15,191 bases of DNA. Source: an uncultured Clostridia bacterium. Lineage in GTDB: Bacteria; Bacillota; Clostridia; Oscillospirales; Ruminococcaceae. The position numbers and the translations under genes are program-made. The stretch lies in assembly GCA_947584825.1 (NCBI GenBank), contig CANPWR010000024.1, positions 1 through 15,191 on the forward strand, read 5' to 3'. A model generated the notes under the pieces. It made no database searches, was not told where the DNA came from, and saw only the letters and a program-made list of their open reading frames with translations. Positions within the stretch are counted from its first letter, which is position 1. The number at the start of each line of letters is the position of its first letter. Shown here piece by piece: positions 5,336 through 12,800 of the stretch.

Positions 5336-7846
5336 ATGGCTGCAAAGAAAAAGCCTGCAACAAAACGAAAAACAAAAACTGCGGCTAAGAAGCCAGTGTC
5401 CAAAGCAAAGAAAACGTCGGTGCGTGAGTCTGCTTCTAAGCCTAAAGCTACGCAAAAGGTAAATCATAACCGTACATATTCTATAATACTGTTTGCACTG
5501 GCTGCGTTTACTTTCCTGCTTACCTATGTGTCGGGTTCTGCTTTTTGGCATTCTATGCACATGGGAATAAGAGGACTTTTTGGCGTGACCGTATTTTTGA
5601 TTGCACCTGTGATTTTATATATTGCCATTATATGTGCTCTTGATAAGTATCAGAAAATCATTCTTGCTAAAGTAATAGAAAGCGTCTTTTTGATTCTTTT
5701 GATTTCGGCGCTTTTCCACTCAATTATGATAGGTCTTCCTACACCTGTAAACAGTTCATTTTTCAGAAAGCTGGCATCATTGTATAACAGCGGTGTTGAT
5801 TTAAAGGGCGGTGGCATATTCGGAGCAATTCTGGGTTGGCCGTTATATAGGTTTTTAAACAAGGTTGGCTCAATAATAGTAATTTCACTTCTTATTCTTG
5901 TATTTATAATGCTTCTTACAAATAAAACGATCGTAGACCTGTTCAGAGGAGTCTCAAAGCCTATCAGAACTGGGTATAATGCAGTAAAAGAAGATAACGC
6001 ACAGAGAATAAGAAACAGCGAACACAGACGTGCTATGGAGCTTGAGGCTCATAACAAAAACGCTAGAGTAGATATTGCTAAATATCTTGACGTCGACAGC
6101 AAGCCTGTAAGCCGCAAAAAGCCTGTTGAAAGGGCAATGCCGGATAAGCTGTTTGACCCAGATCCTTCTGATTTTATTGACATGGATAATGACAATTCGG
6201 ATAAAAAGAGGGTAAGAAAACCAAAAAGGGCAGGAGCTATCAAAGCAAAGGATTTGCAGGAGATAGTAAAGAATGCACTCCCTGATGAAAAAACGGATAA
6301 GGAGAATAATAAGAGTGCAGAGATATATGTTGAAAACAGCGGACAGACAACATTTTTCAGTGATGGAAATGTCAAAAGTGCCTATAGTCTTCCGCCTATA
6401 TCGCTATTAAAGCTTCCTTCTAACAGAGGAAATATGGCAAGCTATAAGCAGGAGCTTGCAAACCGTTCCGAGACGCTGGTTGATACTCTGAGAAGCTTTG
6501 GAGTTCAGACAAGAATAGTCGATATTCACAGAGGACCGTCTGTAACCCGTTATGAACTTCAGCCTGCGGCAGGAGTTAAGGTATCTAAAATTACGGGACT
6601 TGCCGATGATATTGCACTAAATCTTGCTGCTGAGGGTATAAGAATAGAGGCTCCTATTCCAGGTAAAGCCGCTGTGGGAATAGAGATTGCAAATGAAAAG
6701 AGAGACAGCGTGTCTATAAGGGAGCTTATTGACAGCAGTGAGTTCAGAAACTCAAAGGGTAAGCTGTCATTTGCGGTAGGCAAGGACATCGAGGGAAATA
6801 TCGTTATGGGAGATATTTCAAAGATGCCTCATATGCTTGTTGCCGGAACTACCGGCGCAGGTAAGTCTGTATTCACAAACTCTATAATAATGAATATTCT
6901 CTATAAAGCCTCTCCTGATGAGGTAAAGCTTATACTTATCGACCCTAAACAGGTTGAATTCCCTATCTACAACGGCATACCGCACCTGCTCATTCCGGTA
7001 GTTACTGACGCTCGAAAGGCAGCAGGAGCTTTAGGCTGGGCAGTTTCTGAGATGCTAAAGAGATATAAAAAATTCGCAGACAACGGCGTCCGAGACCTTC
7101 AGGACTACAACGAGTTTGTCAAAAACAAAGAGGATATGGAACCTATGCCTCAGATAGTAATTGTAATAGACGAGCTTGCCGATTTGATGATGGCGGCTCC
7201 AAAAGAAGTTGAGGATTCCATTTGCAGAATTGCTCAGCTTGCCCGTGCGGCAGGAATGCATCTTATCATTGCAACTCAGTCTCCTCGTGTTGACGTTGTA
7301 ACAGGACTTATCAAGGCAAATATACCGAGCAGGGTAGCATTAAAGGTGTCTAACAATACCGATTCCCGTGTAATACTAGATGAGGGCGGAGCTGAAAAGC
7401 TTCTCGGAAAGGGCGACCTTTTATACAAGCCCGTCGGACTTGGAAAGCCTATGAGAATTCAGGGAAGCTTTGTTCCGACAAGTGAGGTAAGGGCGGTAGT
7501 TAATTTTCTGAAGAATCAGTCAAAGGCTGAGTATAGCGATACTATTATCGAGGAGATAGACAGTCATGTTCCTCAGCAAAAGGGCGAGAAAAGGGGTGGC
7601 TCTGACTTCTTATCTGATGACGCTGACGATAAGCTAGAAGAGGCAATAAAGGTCATAGTTGAAAACCAGACCGCTTCGACGTCATTTTTACAAAGAAAGC
7701 TTAGCTTAGGTTATGCAAGAGCTGCAAGAATTATGGATGAGCTTGAGCAGATGGGCGTAATAGGCGAGGCAAACGGCTCAAAGCCGAGAGAGATTTTAAT
7801 GTCAAAAGAACAGTGGCTAGAGCGTTCAGCAACGAGAAGCGAGTAA
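5336..7846 (+). CDS. ftsK: DNA translocase FtsK/SpoIIIE
   Basis: This 836-residue membrane-anchored, ATP-driven double-stranded DNA pump clears chromosomal DNA from the closing septum, and in spore formers moves the forespore chromosome. Residues 1-46 are strongly basic (17 Lys/Arg) and Ala-rich. Four or five hydrophobic segments lie between about 47 and 196. A charged linker runs to about 355. The motor follows, with Walker A GTTGAGKS (504-511), Walker B IVIDELADLM (609-618), and IATQSPRVDVVTG further on. The C-terminal winged-helix gamma domain (about 762-825, including FLQRKLSLGYARAARIMDELE from 784) reads orienting sequences on DNA. AAGGAG at 5321-5326 supports the ATG. The tepA-ylzJ neighbourhood is that of spoIIIE in Bacillus, so this may be the SpoIIIE orthologue. 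Whether it acts in sporulation cannot be told from here. Confidence 0.97.
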   Translation: MAAKKKPATKRKTKTAAKKPVSKAKKTSVRESASKPKATQKVNHNRTYSIILFALAAFTFLLTYVSGSAFWHSMHMGIRGLFGVTVFLIAPVILYIAIICALDKYQKIILAKVIESVFLILLISALFHSIMIGLPTPVNSSFFRKLASLYNSGVDLKGGGIFGAILGWPLYRFLNKVGSIIVISLLILVFIMLLTNKTIVDLFRGVSKPIRTGYNAVKEDNAQRIRNSEHRRAMELEAHNKNARVDIAKYLDVDSKPVSRKKPVERAMPDKLFDPDPSDFIDMDNDNSDKKRVRKPKRAGAIKAKDLQEIVKNALPDEKTDKENNKSAEIYVENSGQTTFFSDGNVKSAYSLPPISLLKLPSNRGNMASYKQELANRSETLVDTLRSFGVQTRIVDIHRGPSVTRYELQPAAGVKVSKITGLADDIALNLAAEGIRIEAPIPGKAAVGIEIANEKRDSVSIRELIDSSEFRNSKGKLSFAVGKDIEGNIVMGDISKMPHMLVAGTTGAGKSVFTNSIIMNILYKASPDEVKLILIDPKQVEFPIYNGIPHLLIPVVTDARKAAGALGWAVSEMLKRYKKFADNGVRDLQDYNEFVKNKEDMEPMPQIVIVIDELADLMMAAPKEVEDSICRIAQLARAAGMHLIIATQSPRVDVVTGLIKANIPSRVALKVSNNTDSRVILDEGGAEKLLGKGDLLYKPVGLGKPMRIQGSFVPTSEVRAVVNFLKNQSKAEYSDTIIEEIDSHVPQQKGEKRGGSDFLSDDADDKLEEAIKVIVENQTASTSFLQRKLSLGYARAARIMDELEQMGVIGEANGSKPREILMSKEQWLERSATRSE

Positions 7847-7861
7847 CAGAGGAATATACTG

Positions 7862-8791
7862 ATGGCTGGAAAATCAATGAATAAATCACAGAAAATTGCG
7901 TCTGCTGTAACTGTTGTATTAATAGCACTCATTGTGGCAGTTGTTACTCATTTTACGAATCTGGGTGAGGAAGTAAAAAAGAACAGCGGACTTGTGAGCA
8001 AGCCTGCGTCTAGCGCAGATCTGTCTGTGCATTTTATAGACGTAGGTCAGGGAGATTGTACTCTTGTTATGTGCGAAGGTCATAATATGCTTATTGACGC
8101 AGGAGAAAGCGATCAGGGAGAAAAGGTTGTCGAATATCTCAAGGCTCAGGAGATTAAGAGCCTTGACTGTGTAATCGGCACTCATCCTCACTCTGACCAT
8201 ATCGGAGGACTCCGAGCAGTTGTAAACAGTGATATAAAGATAGGCAAAATAATAATGCCGAAAATTCCCGACGATCAGGTTCCGAACTCTTATACATACA
8301 CTAAGCTGTTAAAGGCGATCATAAGTAAAGGACTTACAGTAACAAGCGCAGATGATTCTGTTTTTGAATTGGGTTCGGCGGTTGTAAACACATATGTACC
8401 TAAGAAAAAGTATAAGGATTTGAACGACTATTCTGTTGCGGCAAAGATAACTCACGGTGAAAACAGCTTTCTGATAACTGGTGATTTGGGAAAACAAAGC
8501 GAAAAGGAACTTATAAATAGAGGCTGCGATTTATCCGCAAGAGTTTTGCAGGTTTGTCATCACGGAAGCAGAGAGTCATCAAGCGAGCTGTTTTTGTCAA
8601 AGGTAAAGCCTGCATATGCGGTCATTCAGTGCGGAGCCGGTAACAGTTACGGACATCCGCATCAAGAAACTCTTGACAGAATAAGTGAATATACATCAGA
8701 AATATACACAACTGATACAAATGGAACAATTGTGTTTGAGTCGGACAAGGCAGGAATGAATATCAAGAAAGAAAAGTCTGATGAAGACTGA
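7862..8791 (+). CDS. Membrane-anchored ComEC-like metallo-beta-lactamase-fold protein (309 aa)
   Basis: The protein has an N-terminal hydrophobic segment (about 11-31), a signal anchor or signal peptide, then a metallo-beta-lactamase domain (about 54-295) of the kind found at the C-terminus of ComEC/Rec2. Key residues are DVGQGDC (60-66), the metal motif HPHSDH (108-113), GD at 207-208, HHGS (233-236) and GHPH (264-267). The domain should sit outside the membrane and probably hydrolyses a phosphodiester. In ComEC this domain is proposed to degrade the non-transported DNA strand, so an extracellular nuclease is a reasonable but unproven inference. It is not full ComEC, since the membrane channel part is absent. 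AGAGGA (7848-7853) supports the ATG. It lies 15 nt after ftsK and 29 nt before a DUF3006 gene, a frequent companion of such proteins. Confidence 0.88.
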   Translation: MAGKSMNKSQKIASAVTVVLIALIVAVVTHFTNLGEEVKKNSGLVSKPASSADLSVHFIDVGQGDCTLVMCEGHNMLIDAGESDQGEKVVEYLKAQEIKSLDCVIGTHPHSDHIGGLRAVVNSDIKIGKIIMPKIPDDQVPNSYTYTKLLKAIISKGLTVTSADDSVFELGSAVVNTYVPKKKYKDLNDYSVAAKITHGENSFLITGDLGKQSEKELINRGCDLSARVLQVCHHGSRESSSELFLSKVKPAYAVIQCGAGNSYGHPHQETLDRISEYTSEIYTTDTNGTIVFESDKAGMNIKKEKSDED

Positions 8792-8820
8792 TAATTATAA
8801 ATTAAATGAGGATAAATACT

Positions 8821-9060
8821 ATGGAAGATAAATTACTGATCGTTGATAGAATAGAAGACGGCATTGTAACTATTGAAAAATCTGAAAATGAATTTTTCGA
8901 CATTAAATTAAGCGAGCTTGATTGTGAAGTGTGCGAGGGAGACGTTTTATGTTTCAAAAACGGAAAATACTCTGTTGATAGGGAAAAGACAGAGAAACTC
9001 AGAGAGATTTCTGTTTATCTTCAGAACACTGCTTTCGGCATAGATAAAACAGATGAATAA
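8821..9060 (+). CDS. DUF3006 family protein (79 aa)
   Basis: This small acidic cytosolic protein begins MEDKLLIVDRIEDGIVTIE, the pattern of DUF3006 (a short beta-rich domain with an early VDRIE motif). It lacks a signal peptide or membrane helix. Function is unknown. In Firmicutes these genes often sit beside ComEC-like metallo-hydrolases, as here. I choose the ATG at 8821 because TGAGGA (8807-8812) lies 8 nt upstream. The earlier in-frame ATG at 8806 overlaps that ribosome site and has none of its own. After the stop there is a 94-nt gap before the MurR/RpiR coding start, the largest in the operon. Confidence 0.8.
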   Translation: MEDKLLIVDRIEDGIVTIEKSENEFFDIKLSELDCEVCEGDVLCFKNGKYSVDREKTEKLREISVYLQNTAFGIDKTDE

Positions 9061-9117
9061 TAAATAAATTTCTGATGGATTTTATATTTTATATTGACCT
9101 CAAATTAAAAACATCGG

Positions 9118-9141
9118 AAGGAGGAATGCTCCGTATGGAGC
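9118..9141 (+). promoter_or_regulatory. Strong ribosome site followed by a hairpin before the MurR/RpiR start
   Basis: AAGGAGG (9118-9124) is near-perfect but 30 nt from the ATG at 9155. Between them GCTCC (9128-9132) and GGAGC (9137-9141) form a 5-bp stem with loop GTAT. Folding would bring the site to within about 16 nt of the ATG, or 7 nt of an in-frame TTG at 9146. Alternatively the site serves the five-codon leader at 9135. Either arrangement could control synthesis of the regulator. Confidence 0.45.
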
Positions 9142-9152
9142 GTTGTTGTTAA
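9135..9152 (+). CDS. Possible five-codon leader peptide ahead of the MurR/RpiR gene
   Basis: The ATG at 9135 is ten nt after the perfect AAGGAGG (9118-9124) and encodes MERCC, ending with TAA at 9150-9152, two nt before the ATG of the regulator gene. The spacing is ideal for the ribosome site, unlike that of the downstream gene. Translation of the leader would open the hairpin at 9128-9141 and hand the ribosome to the next start. It is also possible that the ATG is a chance occurrence and initiation is at the TTG codons at 9143 or 9146. Confidence 0.3.
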   Translation: MERCC

Positions 9153-9154
9153 TT

Positions 9155-10024
9155 ATGGAAAAGGATTTATTAATTACACTGGAGGATAACTTTTCTAAAT
9201 TTTCAAAGGGACATAAGCTTATTGCACGCTATGTTATAGAGCATTTTGATAAATCTGCTTTTATGACGGCGTCAAAGCTTGGACAGACTGTAGGCGTAAG
9301 CGAGTCAACGGTCGTGAGATTTGCAATCGAGCTGGGGTTTGAGGGCTATCCGGAATTTCAAAAAGCGCTTCAGGACCTTATGAGGAATAAGCTGACTTCC
9401 GTTCAGAGAATAGACGTTACATCTGACCAGATAGGCGAGGATGATATTTTAGAAAAGGTTTTGAGTCTTGATATTGACAGAATAAGAGGTACGCTGAGTG
9501 ATTGTTCAAAAAAAGATTTCTACGAGTCAGTCGATAAAATAGTAAATGCCAATTCCATATATGTAATCGGCAACAGAAGCTCGGCTGCGTTAGCGTCTTT
9601 TACCGCTTATTATTTGAATCTGATTTTTCCGTATGTAAAGCTTGTACGTTCCTCCTCTACAAGCGAGATGTTTGAACAGATATTAAGAGTTGACAGCAAA
9701 GATGTCACAATAGGATTTTCCTTTCCGAGGTACTCAAAGCAGACTCTTAACGCCCTTAAATATGCTCATGATAATGGTGCAGGAGTTATAGCTTTTACAG
9801 ACAGCGTAAACTCACCGTTAGTTAAGTATGCGGACAATGTTCTTATTGCTCAGAGCGATATGGCGTCGTTTGTGGATTCTCTTGTTGCTCCGCTAAGCTT
9901 GATAAATGCTTTGATTGTTGCTGTATCAATGAGAAACAGGGAAAAGCTTTCAAATAACTTTAAGAGACTTGAGGATATTTGGGAAAAATATGATGTTTAT
10001 GAAAAAAGTGAGTCAGAAGATTAA
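9155..10024 (+). CDS. MurR/RpiR-family transcriptional regulator with SIS domain (289 aa)
   Basis: This is a DNA-binding regulator whose effector is usually a phosphosugar. The N-terminal HTH_6 domain (1-77) includes SKGHKLIARYVIEHFD and the recognition region VGVSESTVVRFAIELGF. A SIS domain (about 115-245) has YVIGNRSSA, then SSSTSEMFEQ for the sugar phosphate, and FSFPRYSKQTL. No membrane segment is present. The start is uncertain: ATG 9155 and in-frame TTG codons at 9143 and 9146 compete, with a strong ribosome site too far from the ATG unless the hairpin forms or leader translation is coupled. No sugar-catabolism or MurQ-type gene is nearby. The target is therefore unclear; it could control this operon or a distant locus. 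Confidence 0.9.
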   Translation: MEKDLLITLEDNFSKFSKGHKLIARYVIEHFDKSAFMTASKLGQTVGVSESTVVRFAIELGFEGYPEFQKALQDLMRNKLTSVQRIDVTSDQIGEDDILEKVLSLDIDRIRGTLSDCSKKDFYESVDKIVNANSIYVIGNRSSAALASFTAYYLNLIFPYVKLVRSSSTSEMFEQILRVDSKDVTIGFSFPRYSKQTLNALKYAHDNGAGVIAFTDSVNSPLVKYADNVLIAQSDMASFVDSLVAPLSLINALIVAVSMRNREKLSNNFKRLEDIWEKYDVYEKSESED

Positions 10025-10068
10025 GTATAAAGACGTATTATCAAATCGTGAGAAAGGACGATATTATA

Positions 10069-11304
10069 TTGGCGGAAAAATATGACGTCATAGTTATCGG
10101 CGGAGGAGCCGCCGGTTTATTTTCATCAATATTGCTTGCCCGCAGAGGAAAATCTGTTCTGCTTTTGGAAAAAAATAATATACTCGGTAAAAAGCTGTTG
10201 ATTACAGGAAAAGGCAGATGCAACGTAACAAATAACTGCGATTGTGAAACTGTTCTGAATAATATACCCCGAAATTCAAAGTTTCTCTACAGTGCTGTAT
10301 ACTCTTTCTCACCCAGCGATACAATGAAATTCTTTGAGAACTTAGGCGTTCCCTTAAAAACAGAACGCGGAAACAGGGTTTTCCCTGTCAGTGACAACGC
10401 AAGGGATATTGTCAAAGCACTTTGTGATGAAGTAAAAAGACTGGGTATAACGGTTTTAAATAAAAAGGCTGAAAAGCTAATTATAAAGGATAAAAGAGCT
10501 ATTGGTGTAAAATGCGGTGATAATGATTTTTTATCAGACAGCGTTATCGTGTCAACAGGAGGTAAATCATATCCCAAAACAGGTTCAACAGGAGACGGAT
10601 ATAAATTTGCTAAAGATATTGGTCATACAGTAACGGATATAAAGCCGTCGCTGGTTCCTCTTGAAACAATACAGAGCTTTCCGAAAGAGCTTATGGGGTT
10701 GTCGCTGAGGAATGTCACGTTAAGTCTCTGGGAAAGTGGGAAGAAAAAGCCTGTTTATTCAGAACTGGGAGAGATGCTGTTTACTCATTTTGGAGTTTCA
10801 GGACCGCTTGTGTTATCGGCAAGCGCACATATAAATAATATAGAAAAAAATGATTACTGCATTTTGATAGATTTAAAGCCTGGTCTTGATGAAAAGGCTT
10901 TAGACAGACGAATACTCAGAGATTTTAAAGATAATCCGAACAGGAATTTCGCCAATGTTCTTAAGGGACTGCTTCCTGCAAAAATAATTCCTGTAATAAT
11001 AGAGTTATCGGGTATTGACGGAGAAGAAAAAGTCAATAATATTTCAAGAGAGCAGAGAAGAAAGCTGATAGAGCTTCTTAAAAATCTGCGAATTGACATA
11101 AAGGGTTTCAGACCTGTTGATGAGGCTATTATAACAAGAGGCGGAGTAAATATTAAGGAAATTAATCCGAGCACTATGGAGTCAAAACTAATATCGGGAC
11201 TTTATTTTATCGGAGAGGTCCTTGATGTTGATGCATATACGGGCGGATTTAATTTGCAAATAGCTTTTGCCACGGCAAATTTGGCGGCAAAGAATATTGT
11301 ATAG
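10069..11304 (+). CDS. HI0933-family FAD-dependent oxidoreductase (aminoacetone oxidase-type), 411 aa
   Basis: This cytosolic flavoprotein belongs to the HI0933/BaiN-like family, annotated in databases as NAD(P)/FAD-dependent oxidoreductase or aminoacetone oxidase family enzyme. The physiological substrate is generally unknown. It shows the Rossmann motif VIGGGAAG (9-16), GKGRCNVTN (47-55), GGKSYPKTGSTGDGY (164-178) and the C-terminal FAD motif GEVLDVDAYTGGFNLQ (from 382). I choose the TTG at 10069 because GAAAGGA (10052-10058) lies 10 nt before it, and translation then begins MAEKYDVIVIGGG as in relatives. The upstream GTG at 10048 has no ribosome site. The order HI0933-cmk-plsC-ispH/S1 recurs in Clostridia, so the gene sits in its usual place. 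Confidence 0.88.
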   Translation: MAEKYDVIVIGGGAAGLFSSILLARRGKSVLLLEKNNILGKKLLITGKGRCNVTNNCDCETVLNNIPRNSKFLYSAVYSFSPSDTMKFFENLGVPLKTERGNRVFPVSDNARDIVKALCDEVKRLGITVLNKKAEKLIIKDKRAIGVKCGDNDFLSDSVIVSTGGKSYPKTGSTGDGYKFAKDIGHTVTDIKPSLVPLETIQSFPKELMGLSLRNVTLSLWESGKKKPVYSELGEMLFTHFGVSGPLVLSASAHINNIEKNDYCILIDLKPGLDEKALDRRILRDFKDNPNRNFANVLKGLLPAKIIPVIIELSGIDGEEKVNNISREQRRKLIELLKNLRIDIKGFRPVDEAIITRGGVNIKEINPSTMESKLISGLYFIGEVLDVDAYTGGFNLQIAFATANLAAKNIV

Positions 11305-11352
11305 CAAATAATTTGCGGGATATATAAGTTTTAGGTTAGGAGTATATTAATT

Positions 11353-12756
11353 ATGAGCATTAATATTGCATTAGATGGTCCGTCAGGGGCAGGAAAGTCT
11401 ACAATTGCAAAGGCTGTTGCAAAAAAGCTTGAATATGTTTATGTAGATACAGGAGCGCTTTACCGCTCAATAGCGTTATATATGATTGAGCACGGCATTG
11501 ATTTAGATAATACTGACGATGTAGAAACCGTTTTGAGTGGGATTGATTTAAAACTTGCTTATATTGACGGTTCTCAAAGGGTTTTACTGTGCGGTGAGGA
11601 TGTTTCCGATAAAATAAGAACTCCGAAAGTTTCAATGGGAGCATCAAAGGTCTCTGCAATACCGAAGGTAAGAGAGTTTCTTTTTGACCTTCAAAAAAGT
11701 ATTGCAAAGGAAAGCAATATAATAATGGACGGCCGTGATATAGGAACGGTAGTTTTGCCGAAGGCTGATGTTAAGATATTCCTTACAGCCTCTGCTGAGG
11801 AACGTGCAAACAGGAGATTTAAAGAGCTTCAGGAGAAGGGCGATAAATCTTCCTATGATGAGGTTCTTGCAGATATAAAACAGCGTGATTATAATGATAT
11901 GCATAGAGAGATCGCACCGCTGAAAAAGGCAGACGACGCAATTGAAATTGATACAACAAATCTAAAACTTGATGAGTCTGTTGAGGTTATCTATAATACG
12001 ATTGTTCAAGAGCTTAAAAAAAAAGATGAAAGCAACGAAAATATAAATAAAGATGTTGAAAATTCTCAAGTAAAAGAAAGTAACAATCTTTTAAGAGATA
12101 TTAATATTAAACCGGTTGACAGAAGTAACAAGCTTTCTCATTTGAGAATGTTTTTCTACAATATTTTAAGATATATAGTATTGGTTGTATATCATTTGTT
12201 TTATGATTTAAAGTTTGTCGGTAAGGAGAATATTCCCAAAAACGGTTCAAACATTTTTGCAAGCAATCACAGAAGTTATGCAGACCCTGTGCTTATATCT
12301 CTTGGTGTCAGGGTCCCGTTTTCGTTTATGGCTAAGGAGGAGCTGTTTAAGAAGAACATATTCTTTACCGCACTTATAAAAGCATTGGGTGCATTCCCGG
12401 TAACAAGGGGAAAAGGGGATACTTCGGTGATTGATGTGTCGCTTGAATGTCTTAATAAGGGACGAAATCTTGTGATATTCCCTGAAGGCACACGCTCAAA
12501 GGACGGCAGAGTAGGCAGAGGAAAAACTGGAGTTGCGTTAGTAGCGGCAGTTGCTCAAGTACCCGTAATTCCCGTGGGGATAGTCTTTGAGGGAAAACTG
12601 AAATTCCGAAAAAAGGTTGTTGTTAAGTTTGGAAAGGCTATTTCTCCTACTGATATGAATATTTCAAGCACAGATCCTAAGGAACTGAAAAAAATTAAGA
12701 AAGCTATAATGAACGAGATCGTAGATTTGGTTGAAACTGACAATCCATACATATAA
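11353..12756 (+). CDS. cmk: Fusion: cytidylate kinase (Cmk) - 1-acyl-glycerol-3-phosphate acyltransferase (PlsC)
   Basis: One 467-residue frame holds two enzymes. Residues 1-224 are CMP kinase, which phosphorylates (d)CMP: GPSGAGKST (9-17), DTGALYRS (32-39), DGRDIGT (126-132) and the arginines around RANRRF (151-156) in the lid. A hydrophilic Asn/Glu/Lys linker spans about 225-262. Residues about 263-467 are PlsC, which acylates lysophosphatidate: a hydrophobic anchor (266-284), NHRSYAD (305-311), GAFPVTRGKG (346-355), FPEGTRS (376-382) and VPVIPVGI (403-410). Both active sites look intact. CMP kinase has its usual full length and ends exactly at an A9 run (12016-12024) followed by a -1-frame TGA, so the fusion may leak free kinase, or may reflect a homopolymer indel. 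AGGAG at 11338-11342 supports the ATG. In many Clostridia cmk and plsC are separate neighbours. I see no good ribosome site for a separate plsC start. Confidence 0.93.
   Translation: MSINIALDGPSGAGKSTIAKAVAKKLEYVYVDTGALYRSIALYMIEHGIDLDNTDDVETVLSGIDLKLAYIDGSQRVLLCGEDVSDKIRTPKVSMGASKVSAIPKVREFLFDLQKSIAKESNIIMDGRDIGTVVLPKADVKIFLTASAEERANRRFKELQEKGDKSSYDEVLADIKQRDYNDMHREIAPLKKADDAIEIDTTNLKLDESVEVIYNTIVQELKKKDESNENINKDVENSQVKESNNLLRDINIKPVDRSNKLSHLRMFFYNILRYIVLVVYHLFYDLKFVGKENIPKNGSNIFASNHRSYADPVLISLGVRVPFSFMAKEELFKKNIFFTALIKALGAFPVTRGKGDTSVIDVSLECLNKGRNLVIFPEGTRSKDGRVGRGKTGVALVAAVAQVPVIPVGIVFEGKLKFRKKVVVKFGKAISPTDMNISSTDPKELKKIKKAIMNEIVDLVETDNPYI
12016..12029 (+). other. A9 slippery run with immediate -1-frame stop at the Cmk/PlsC junction
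   Basis: Nine A (12016-12024) encode Lys222-224. Reading after a -1 shift, or after one extra A in the transcript, gives AGA (12024-12026) then TGA (12027-12029). Losing one A instead also ends the frame soon, at TAA 12044-12046. A runs of this length are known sites for transcriptional and ribosomal slippage (dnaX-type). Here the site falls exactly where the kinase domain ends. I see no strong downstream stem-loop and only a weak upstream purine stretch, so the efficiency is unknown. Confidence 0.5.
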
Positions 12757-12800
12757 AATTCAAAAAACTGATGATTATTTTTAACTGCTTGGAGGTTTAA

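Noticed and set aside
8806..8820. Upstream ATG of the DUF3006 gene
   Set aside because: It overlaps the TGAGGA that is well spaced for the ATG at 8821.
9094..9099. TTGACC as -35 of a MurR/RpiR promoter
   Set aside because: No -10-like hexamer lies 15-19 nt downstream; the position falls on the ribosome site.
10048..10068. GTG start of the HI0933-type gene
   Set aside because: No ribosome site precedes it; GAAAGGA at 10052-10058 fits the TTG at 10069.
12026..12046. ATG overlapping the -1-frame TGA (ATGA) as a separate plsC start
   Set aside because: It is not in the PlsC frame and ends after six codons at TAA 12044-12046.
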